This document shows positions 8,935 through 15,919 of a stretch of 64,000 nt of DNA, piece by piece; the first letter of the stretch is position 1; each line of letters begins with the position of its first letter. The translations under genes and the position numbers were made by a program. The notes beneath the pieces were generated by a model, which had not been told where the DNA came from, did no database searches, and saw only the letters and a program-made list of their open reading frames with translations. The stretch is from Candidatus Limimorpha caballi (GTDB lineage Bacteria > Bacteroidota > Bacteroidia > Bacteroidales > F082), in contig JAGHUX010000005.1 of the NCBI GenBank assembly GCA_018064605.1, positions 248,001 through 312,000 on the forward strand, written 5' to 3'.

Positions 8935-9215
8935 TTCTTCACTTTATATCCAAGTTTGACAATGAGTTTCAGTGTTGACATCGCGGTGTTGCGGTCGTAT
9001 TCCTTCTCGGAATCAGGCAGTTGGCTGTAAGGCACGAGGCACGGGTGCGTCTTTGCCGCGTCGTCGCGTTTCTCGCCGTAGCGCCATCCGTCGTTGATAC
9101 GTCCGAGCGCCCACATTTCGTGGACGTTCTCCGCAAGTTTCTCTGTCAGTTCAAAAAGCACGCCGTCGAGTTCTACGTCGTCGGTGTTGACTGGGTTCGG
9201 GGTGTAAGTTGTCAT
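8931..9215 (-). CDS. Stand-alone RyR (ryanodine receptor) domain protein
   Basis: The 94-residue protein is one RyR domain: YTPNPVNTDDVELDG, then LTEKLAENVHEMWALGRI, DGWRYGEKRD, HPCLVPYSQLPDSEKEYDR, and TLKLIVKLGYKV. These match the repeated RyR domain of animal ryanodine receptors nearly motif for motif; bacterial stand-alone versions are known, and their ligand is not established. It is the first gene of a unit with a -7 box TATATTTG at 9238-9245. The 4-bp overlap with the channel gene, which ends in a related domain, suggests the two proteins act together. Confidence 0.92.
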   Translation of the reverse strand: MTTYTPNPVNTDDVELDGVLFELTEKLAENVHEMWALGRINDGWRYGEKRDDAAKTHPCLVPYSQLPDSEKEYDRNTAMSTLKLIVKLGYKVKK

Positions 9216-9237
9216 AAAAGCGCAAATTAAAAACTTG

Positions 9238-9270
9238 CAAATATAGCAATTATTTTGGCATTAGGACAAA
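9238..9270 (-). promoter_or_regulatory. Promoter of the RyR-channel-TIR unit
   Basis: On the minus strand, TTTG (9267-9270), 21 nt, then TATATTTG (9238-9245) fit the Bacteroidota consensus TTTG-N19-21-TAnnTTTG. The predicted 5' leader is short and lacks the long leader found in front of the other island units. Confidence 0.7.
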
Positions 9271-9502
9271 GTATTTTTTATGGAATGTCCCCACCCACCA
9301 CCACACACACATCATAAGTTTTGTGAGTAATGCCGTCAGAAACATCTGAACGGCATGGTTTACAACGTGTGCCGATATGAGCAAATAGTAAAATTAGGAA
9401 TAAATTAGTCCGCACAACATATTGATAAACAACAACTTGTCACTCCCAGCAGATTTTTAATGAAATTTTTGCAAAAACAGTTGCAAACAAGAGCATAATA
9501 TG
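9271..9502. other. Intergenic region between divergent island promoters
   Basis: Between the RyR-unit promoter and the PrsW-unit promoter there is an AT-rich stretch with no supported gene. A short CCACCCACCACCACACACAC tract lies near 9290. No further repeat or RNA structure is evident. Confidence 0.6.
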
Positions 9503-9596
9503 TAACTTTGCAGCGTCGTCCTCTTTTGGATTTTGTTCAACGGACTTCGCAAAATTCAGAATGGATGACGTGTGAATAGTAAAAATAGAAGTCCCC
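9503..9596 (+). promoter_or_regulatory. Shared island promoter/leader element, copy A
   Basis: It begins with a -7 box TAACTTTG (9503-9510), preceded 17 nt upstream by GTTGCA. The leader contains TTTTGGATTTTGTTCAACGG, then CTTCGCAAAATTCAGAA and finally TAAAAATAGAAGTCC. The same order of blocks recurs on the minus strand at 23279-23371 and 41220-41313. GGACTTC (9542-9548) and GAAGTCC (9588-9594) are complementary and could close a long hairpin. It lies directly in front of the PrsW-like gene. Confidence 0.8.
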
Positions 9597-9616
9597 GTTG
9601 TATAAACCTAACACCT

Positions 9617-10717
9617 ATGAAGTTTTGCCCCAAATGCGGACATCTTGTGGATGATGCCGCGTCGTTTTGTTCCAACTGCGGTAAGCCGCTATTCTCTCAA
9701 ACCCATTCTACCTCTGATAATCAAGTCAAGAAGAGGACAATGATTCATAAACTAAGTGATTTTATGGGGAATGACGATATTGTGATAATGAACTGGAAGA
9801 TTCTTTTTAAGGATATTTTTAAAAAACATTCTTCCAGTGAGGCCGAAGATGTATTTATGGTGGGCACATCGCTCACAACCCCACTCCCGTCTCAAGTCAC
9901 ATCTGATTGGCATCGACCTTGGCTTTACAGTAGGGTATTTGCGATTTTTGCCGCGGTAATGGCAATGTTGCTGGTGTGTGTATTAGTTTTTGACAACGTT
10001 TTCAGCATTCCCGGACTTATTTTTGTCGGCGCATTTGCATTTCCGCTTGCCGTAATGATTTTGTTCCTGGAACTTAATGCATGGAGGGACATAAGTTTTT
10101 ACAAAGTGGCTTTGTTCTTTTTGACAGGTGGAGGTGCCTCTCTTCTTTTCACATTGCTGCTTTTTGACATAACTGGCTCGACCGGCAATTTGAATTACAT
10201 TGGCGCCATGATCGTCGGATTTGTCGAAGAACTTGGGAAAGCTGTTATAGTTTATGGGATTTTACGCTTTGTTTACCGTTATCGTAAGCCAACAATACTT
10301 GGTGGTATGCTGATTGGTGCGTGTGTGGGTGCCGGCTTTGCAGCATTTGAATCTGCCGGTTACGCATTCGTTGTTCTTCTTGAAGACGGCTTCGGCGGCA
10401 TGTTTTGTAATATTCTTCTAAGAGGTTTGCTGGCCCCTGGAGGTCACGTAGCCTGGGCGGCTATCACCGGTGGTGCCATCGCTTTTGCCTCAAATGGCGA
10501 AAGACCGAAATTGAAGTCCCTCATAAGCAAAGCGTTTTTGCGCATTTTTATCCTTAGTGTTATTTTGCACGCATTGTGGGATTGCCCACTCTTGTCGGGG
10601 ATCCCCATCATCAAGTATGCAGGACTTGTGGTGCTGGTCTGGATTGTCGTGATGATCCTCATTGACATGGGACTGGATCAATTGCCCGCTGGCAGTCAGC
10701 CGCTGTACAAGAAATAA
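9617..10717 (+). CDS. PrsW-like intramembrane metalloprotease with N-terminal zinc ribbon
   Basis: From the ATG at 9617 (366 aa) the protein opens with a zinc ribbon (Cys 4, 7, 18, 21), then a linker, then about eight membrane segments. Protease-like motifs sit in the helices: FVEELGK (Glu 204/205), FAAFES (Glu 245), GGHVAW (His 277) and ILHALWD (His 318). These fit the PrsW/Rce1-type glutamic membrane proteases that cleave anchored proteins such as anti-sigma factors. An in-frame GTG at 9572 would add 15 residues but lies inside the leader element. It is the only plus-strand gene of the island and shares its leader, so it may process one of the membrane TIR proteins (inference). Confidence 0.82.
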   Translation: MKFCPKCGHLVDDAASFCSNCGKPLFSQTHSTSDNQVKKRTMIHKLSDFMGNDDIVIMNWKILFKDIFKKHSSSEAEDVFMVGTSLTTPLPSQVTSDWHRPWLYSRVFAIFAAVMAMLLVCVLVFDNVFSIPGLIFVGAFAFPLAVMILFLELNAWRDISFYKVALFFLTGGGASLLFTLLLFDITGSTGNLNYIGAMIVGFVEELGKAVIVYGILRFVYRYRKPTILGGMLIGACVGAGFAAFESAGYAFVVLLEDGFGGMFCNILLRGLLAPGGHVAWAAITGGAIAFASNGERPKLKSLISKAFLRIFILSVILHALWDCPLLSGIPIIKYAGLVVLVWIVVMILIDMGLDQLPAGSQPLYKK

Positions 10718-10809
10718 TTTCTTGTGTGAAAGTCTGGCATCTATCTTATCCGCGTTCTTTTGATTTTGTTGCTGTAGTCTGTTGGCATTCAAGAATCTCA
10801 GTAAATGTA

Positions 10810-12723
10810 TCAGTATTCTCCGACCTCCAGATAGCCCACCAGAACCGAGGATTCAGGAACATTTTCTTTGTAAAGGACAAGTTGGGAATTTTCCATTCTC
10901 AGAAATTCCACTGTTCCTTTCTTATTTTCAGAAACGGCTGACGATAGCGACTCATAATCGGTTATTGCGACATCATTGCGCTTGACAATTATGTCGCCAA
11001 CCTTATAAAGCGGATGTTCCGCATAGTCTTTAAAGGCAAATATCAATTGTCCGCCCAATTGACGTTTCCCATCGGCCACCATCTTGTAATAAAGACGGAG
11101 TGGATAGATATAGTATTCTGAATCGGGATGCAAGTCAATGTAATCATTCAATATTTTGCAGAGGTCGGCATAAACAATCGAAGGATTGATGATGATTTCT
11201 GTTGAAAGGCCATGCTGTTGAGACATCTTTTGGTCTTCTACACTTTGGCTGAGAACCATTGCCATGTGGATTATCTTTCCCCATTGGTAGCTGTCGGCAT
11301 CGGACGACTTTAATTGGCAATTGTCTTTCAATTCTTCGTATAACTGCATAAGTTCTTTTGTCTCCTCGGCCAATTCTACTTTCTTTTGTTTGGCAAGTTC
11401 GCGCTTCATGGCTACCTGGTTTTCCGCAATGTTTTGTTGTCCCAAATCAGCGTCATTTATTTCATATATCAGCCCCAAAGCATCGGCCATTGCTTCAAGA
11501 GAGTCCAAGCGCAGTTCCATGTCGTAGGTCTCGTTCTCGCGAAGCCTGTTGTCGCTTTCCATCTTATTAAGCAGTTCCTTTATTTTCGACAATTCGGCTT
11601 GTTGCAGCCTTTCATATTCTTCTTGTGGAAGTGCCAATGATGTAGTCGGCATGAGATTCCATGATCTGCTTAATTCGTCATGAGCCTTCCGACATCCTTT
11701 AGGCAGCTTTGTTATCTCTTGCAGATATGCATAGTACATCATGTTCGCGGAATGTTCATAGAATTGGAGATTCTGGTTGACTATTCTTGTTTCGTATGGT
11801 TGGTAGGCATGTCTGATGACGACTTGCCTCATGTTGTTCACAAGTGTATCAAAATCATCAACATAGCTTGCGACAAACAAGGGCAGTGCTTGAATGTCCT
11901 CTTTATGCGAGCCATATAAACCCAGCAAGACGGTCTGCCAATCCGACAAATTGACAACAGGGCGGATTCGGCTATGTACATCTTTGGCACTCAATTCCTT
12001 GTGATCGAGAAGAACCATCATATCGTCCTCGAGATTTGTTCTGCGGTTTTGTGACGACGCTGAGTAATAACTATTCAAGAACCCTTCCCATTCTGTCCTT
12101 AAGTCTGCTTCAATGCAACGTATTTCATGAACCAATCCCATGCCGATGGAATATTCATTTGCCACGGAGGTGCATAATGGATGGGCAATTCGCAATAGCG
12201 AAAAATAAGTTACTGCCGCCAATGCGACAATGGCAGTTGCGACACAAACAAGGGTTTTAAGCAACTTAAATCTGTGCGGCTTGCTCTTGAGATAGCCGGC
12301 AAGGCGTTGCATGGAAAGGTCGAAGGTTTCGTGATTAGACGCTGTGATTGACTGATAGTCCTTGAGCGATGTGAGTCCGTCGGGCATCTTTTCGGGCCAT
12401 TCAAATCCCGAAAGCATCACGGGGACGATATTCTTCTGATGGTTCATGGCATGGATGACTTCCTTGCGTATCCAGTCTTCCTCATTGGCTGTGCCATCAG
12501 CGTTTGAACATCTTTCAAGTGCTTTGTCGGGCAGTACTACAACAAAGTCCTTGCATTGTTCAATTACGAGGTAGAGCTGTTCGTTAAACTTGCCTGAGCG
12601 CAATGACTCCAAATCAAAAAACACGGAGTAGCCCATGCCTTTCAGTTTTTCGGCAATCAGGTTGGCCGACTCGAAACCGCCCGTCCGGCGGTATGAAATG
12701 AAAATGTCGTATTTTGTTTTCAT
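10810..12723 (-). CDS. TIR - transmembrane - helical - PDZ protein
   Basis: The 637-residue protein has a TIR domain at 3-145 (YDIFISYRRTGG, FFDLESLRSGKF, DWIRKEVIHAM with Glu 88 as the likely catalytic residue). One membrane segment follows at about 155-177, then a long region rich in helices and heptads (about 180-535). The C-terminal domain (about 540-637; HPLYKVGDIIVKRNDVAI) has the core of a PDZ fold. The membrane helix would leave the TIR in the cytoplasm and the helical and PDZ parts in the periplasm, so it could sense an envelope signal. It is the last gene of the leader-B series, 222 bp after the short TIR gene. Confidence 0.85.
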   Translation of the reverse strand: MKTKYDIFISYRRTGGFESANLIAEKLKGMGYSVFFDLESLRSGKFNEQLYLVIEQCKDFVVVLPDKALERCSNADGTANEEDWIRKEVIHAMNHQKNIVPVMLSGFEWPEKMPDGLTSLKDYQSITASNHETFDLSMQRLAGYLKSKPHRFKLLKTLVCVATAIVALAAVTYFSLLRIAHPLCTSVANEYSIGMGLVHEIRCIEADLRTEWEGFLNSYYSASSQNRRTNLEDDMMVLLDHKELSAKDVHSRIRPVVNLSDWQTVLLGLYGSHKEDIQALPLFVASYVDDFDTLVNNMRQVVIRHAYQPYETRIVNQNLQFYEHSANMMYYAYLQEITKLPKGCRKAHDELSRSWNLMPTTSLALPQEEYERLQQAELSKIKELLNKMESDNRLRENETYDMELRLDSLEAMADALGLIYEINDADLGQQNIAENQVAMKRELAKQKKVELAEETKELMQLYEELKDNCQLKSSDADSYQWGKIIHMAMVLSQSVEDQKMSQQHGLSTEIIINPSIVYADLCKILNDYIDLHPDSEYYIYPLRLYYKMVADGKRQLGGQLIFAFKDYAEHPLYKVGDIIVKRNDVAITDYESLSSAVSENKKGTVEFLRMENSQLVLYKENVPESSVLVGYLEVGEY

Positions 12724-12769
12724 GTTGGTTAGATTATTTACTCCAAATAATAGACTTACAAGTCAAAAG

Positions 12770-13012
12770 TCAATTGCGTATTAGTATGTCTTCTACTATA
12801 GATTGATATAGCAAATACGGTATTAACCATCCGCATACAATATAATACACAAACATAGATCCTCTTTTTTTAAAAGCTTTAGATATGACAATGGTTGGAT
12901 ATAACAATGTTACGTTTCTGTGCAGTTGTACAGTAGTAATCAATCTTAATAAAATTCGTTTGTTTGTCGCCCCACCTTCTTCTCTTCGTTTACAACCTTC
13001 ACTCTCAGCCAT
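12770..13012 (-). CDS. Doubtful short ORF with one hydrophobic segment
   Basis: An 80-codon frame overlaps the end of the short TIR gene in another frame and ends with a membrane-like stretch (YYIVCGWLIPYLLYQSI). It could be a small membrane protein, or the frameshifted tail of the TIR gene before it, since TIR proteins in this island often carry a membrane segment after the TIR. Nothing in its N-terminal part looks conserved. I list it only because no other feature explains 12724-12945. Confidence 0.25.
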   Translation of the reverse strand: MAESEGCKRREEGGATNKRILLRLITTVQLHRNVTLLYPTIVISKAFKKRGSMFVYYIVCGWLIPYLLYQSIVEDILIRN

Positions 13013-13407
13013 TTTGCCAAATCTTGTACTAATCGTTTGAGCGAATCGTTTGATTGCCCATCAATTTGCTGTTTGGTTCCGTAGTCAAAGACAAATTCAT
13101 CAGTAAGCGGACTGCCATCTAAGTTGACAAATACTATTCTTTTATTCTTTGAAGATGCAAAGTTCAGTTCTCGTATCGTCCAATCTTTTTCGAAATCTAC
13201 AATCTTAGAATGTGCCTTTGAATACATAAACAAAATGATTTCACACTCATTGATAGCCTTGATAATGACGTTTTTAAACTGGGAATCACTCTCAATGCCC
13301 TCAAGGTCTATCCAGCACTTTTCGCCAAGCGCGGACTCTATCTGTTCCTTAATCTTAAAGACATTGTCTTTATCTACTCGTTTATAGGATATAAAGATTC
13401 TATTCAT
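12946..13407 (-). CDS. Short stand-alone TIR-domain protein
   Basis: The 153 residues are almost entirely a TIR domain: RIFISYKRVDKD (3-14), CWIDLEGIESDSQF (31-44), and KDWTIRELNFA with the likely NADase Glu at 80. It ends soon after the domain with NEFY. No sensor domain is fused, so it may rely on a partner. It overlaps the DinD/RhuM-like gene by 8 bp, which suggests coupled translation of the two. The abrupt end and the hydrophobic ORF in another frame just downstream leave open a frameshift truncation. Confidence 0.87.
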   Translation of the reverse strand: MNRIFISYKRVDKDNVFKIKEQIESALGEKCWIDLEGIESDSQFKNVIIKAINECEIILFMYSKAHSKIVDFEKDWTIRELNFASSKNKRIVFVNLDGSPLTDEFVFDYGTKQQIDGQSNDSLKRLVQDLAKWLRVKVVNEEKKVGRQTNEFY

Positions 13408-14785
13408 TTTTATTCATCAATAGTTCAATCTCCCGGTCAAAGTCGGACATAAGCTCTTTGTCTTGAATTACCCGGAACTTGTCGTACTCCGTAAGTGCTT
13501 TCTCCATAGCCTGATTGTGCGTAATGCGTCCCATATCAGGGAGCATGTCACGATTGTACATATCTATGAATTTCTTCAGTTGATCATGCCAATCACGCAT
13601 TGTCATAATCACATGGTCCAAAGCACGCATTTCCGCCATATCAAGAAAAGCACTGCTCATCAGATTCAGCGACTCTACTTCCTTCTCACTCAGATAATTC
13701 TTGGCAATGATGACATCCGACTTGACGACTCTTCCGTCAGGAGCATTCTTCCAAGTGGTAAGACCCATGTAGGGACGTTCAGCATCTGCTCGCTCGTAGA
13801 TAATCTCGGCTGCAGTCTTGTGCGAAACAGCATAGTGCATTGTGTTCTGAACCATCTCGAAGAAGGTTCGCGTCGTTTCGGAATCCTTGTCGTAGTCAGA
13901 GCTGCATTCACTGTAAATATCTGTAATTTTCTGGTAGTAACGCCGCACCGACAAGCGTATCTCACGAATACGCTCCAGTAAGTCATCAAAGTAGTCCGCA
14001 CCGAATACATTTTTGCCCTTCAGCCGTTCATCGTCAAGCACAAAGCCTTTGGTAAGAAACTCCTTCAGCACTCCGGTAGCCCAGATGCGGAATTGTGTCG
14101 CCTCATAACTGTTCACCCTGTAGCCGACGGCAATGACCACGTCCAGATTGTACATCAGTACCTCGCCCGACCACTTGTCCGAAGGTATTCGAAATTTTCG
14201 AATTGAGTCGGATAAATGGATTTCACCGCTTGCATTAATCTGTGAGAGATGATAATTTATAGTAGATATTGCAGTTCCGAAGAGTTCCGCCATCCGCTGT
14301 TGTGACAGCCAGAATGTATTGGTATCGAAAATGACCTGCACCTCAGTCTTACCCTTGGCACCTTTATACAGCATGATGGTTGACTCCATCCCCTTGACAG
14401 CCACATCGTCTGTCATAGAAGCGGAGAAATACTCCCGGGCAGCTTTGACCATACCCTTCTTCCCGTCAGCATTCATCGCCACAGCCAGACAGGCGGCACG
14501 AGAGAGCATTACGGAATTCACCAGTCTTGTAGCTCCGCTACCAAGTTCTGCCATTTCCTCTATCTCACGGAAATGTTCACTAAGCGGATAACCTTTCTGA
14601 GTCACCCACGCCTGGGCTTTTGCCATCACGCGCTCAAAGTTCCAGTACTTGCCATAACCCATAATTCGTGCAAGTTTGCGCGAATTCCACCACTCTTTGC
14701 CTTCGGCATCACGTTCGCACAATTGCGCGAAAGGGGACTGAAGTGAGGGAGTGTTGTTGGAATGGTTTATTAATTCATTTTCCAT
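13400..14785 (-). CDS. DinD-like / RhuM family fusion protein
   Basis: The 461-residue protein joins two known units. Residues about 15-130 resemble the DinD/BRO-type N-terminal domain (WWNSRKLARIMGYGKYWNF, ELGSGATR, SRAACLAVAMNADG). Residues about 140-461 match the virulence RhuM family (FDTNTFWLSQQRMAELFG, GYRVNSYEATQFRIWA, LKEFLTKGFVLDDERLK). E. coli DinD is DNA-damage-induced and inhibits RecA; the molecular role of RhuM is unknown, though it often travels with mobile and defence genes. It overlaps the short TIR gene by 8 bp, so a regulator-effector or toxin-antitoxin-like pairing is possible. Confidence 0.85.
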   Translation of the reverse strand: MENELINHSNNTPSLQSPFAQLCERDAEGKEWWNSRKLARIMGYGKYWNFERVMAKAQAWVTQKGYPLSEHFREIEEMAELGSGATRLVNSVMLSRAACLAVAMNADGKKGMVKAAREYFSASMTDDVAVKGMESTIMLYKGAKGKTEVQVIFDTNTFWLSQQRMAELFGTAISTINYHLSQINASGEIHLSDSIRKFRIPSDKWSGEVLMYNLDVVIAVGYRVNSYEATQFRIWATGVLKEFLTKGFVLDDERLKGKNVFGADYFDDLLERIREIRLSVRRYYQKITDIYSECSSDYDKDSETTRTFFEMVQNTMHYAVSHKTAAEIIYERADAERPYMGLTTWKNAPDGRVVKSDVIIAKNYLSEKEVESLNLMSSAFLDMAEMRALDHVIMTMRDWHDQLKKFIDMYNRDMLPDMGRITHNQAMEKALTEYDKFRVIQDKELMSDFDREIELLMNKNE

Positions 14786-14822
14786 AATTTACAATTCTTC
14801 AAAATGATAATGTTCAATCAAG

Positions 14823-15902
14823 TTACTTATTTAACACATACATTAAACTGGTTATGAGTTTTTTGCTTGAAGCCATCGGATTTCTGAAGTCAATTTGGTC
14901 GATATCAGAGATATCCAAGCGGATGCTCTTGGCGTATGGTGCATCATCAAGCATCAGAGGGAGGATAGGCTTGTTCATATTGACTGCATAACCTATCTCC
15001 CGGATGACATTGATGGAGGTGTTGGAATTTTCAGAACTGATGAATATGACAGCCTTTGAAATATCTATTGCATCAACGATGAGTTCCTTGTAATTCGAGC
15101 TGCTGTATATGCCTTCCTTGTCAATCCAATATTCAATGCCATTCTCCTTAAGAATGTTGCAAAGATAGTCCGCCGCATCCTGGTCCTTGCGAGAGTAACT
15201 GATGAAGACCTTATGGGTCATACTATTTCTGTCGGGAAGCGGATTCCCGTTCTGCACAAGGAGCACGATATCGTTGTCGGTTGTTGCAAGACCTTGTTGA
15301 TATTCCACAAGAGCAGCCTTTGCCGCAAGGTTCTCAAACAGAGTGATGTAATCGGATTCAGAATAGATGTTATAGATATCATAAAGGTAGAACTCCACAT
15401 TCAACGATCTGTTCGTATTGGCAAGGTTCCTGGCTATGGCGATTGACATCTGCTCTATCACCTTTTGGATTGGGATACGTGCCGAACCAGCTCCTATGGC
15501 AGGAAATGCGATGGAGGTCAGTTCCATTGCCTGCATCAGCTGGAAACACTTGTCAACGGCATGCTGAAGAAGATAGTTCAGGACATCCTCCTCGGTCACC
15601 TGACTGACCATCATCTCCATTCTGCGTTTCTTGTCTATTGTGATGCAGTGGAACACATATTTCTGATGTTCCAAGGTTCCTGCCGTCGTCGCTATCACAT
15701 CGCCCAACGGCACAGGAACCATCTTCTGAGCATCTTTGATTATCGATTCACCACCTGCTCTGAGAATTGCACGCGACACTCCACCGCCCATGGTCACATA
15801 GCAATCATCCGAACTGGCTATGATTTCAGCCTGCGATTCCAGAATATTGCCGAACTTTACGGTAAGGGTTGATTGGTTAAAGGTATATGTTCGTTGTTCC
15901 AT
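14823..15902 (-). CDS. Macro domain - TIR fusion protein
   Basis: The 359-residue protein has a macro domain at about 12-180 (VKFGNILESQAEIIAS, MGGGVSRAILRAGG, AFPAIGAGSARIP), the fold that binds or hydrolyses ADP-ribose and its derivatives. A TIR domain follows at 229-350 (KVFISYSRKDQDAADYL, DKEGIYSSSNY, Glu 302 in NVIREIG; the usual Trp four residues earlier is Asn). The TIR is closely related to that of the TIR-FGE protein (shared DK(D/E)GIYS block). One chain thus carries a likely NAD+-cleaving domain and a likely product-binding domain. An internal ATG before the TIR (residue 228) could give a free TIR. Operon neighbours are DinD/RhuM-like and TIR-WD40. Confidence 0.92.
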   Translation of the reverse strand: MEQRTYTFNQSTLTVKFGNILESQAEIIASSDDCYVTMGGGVSRAILRAGGESIIKDAQKMVPVPLGDVIATTAGTLEHQKYVFHCITIDKKRRMEMMVSQVTEEDVLNYLLQHAVDKCFQLMQAMELTSIAFPAIGAGSARIPIQKVIEQMSIAIARNLANTNRSLNVEFYLYDIYNIYSESDYITLFENLAAKAALVEYQQGLATTDNDIVLLVQNGNPLPDRNSMTHKVFISYSRKDQDAADYLCNILKENGIEYWIDKEGIYSSSNYKELIVDAIDISKAVIFISSENSNTSINVIREIGYAVNMNKPILPLMLDDAPYAKSIRLDISDIDQIDFRNPMASSKKLITSLMYVLNK

Positions 15903-15919
15903 TGTTTTAATCTGATTAA

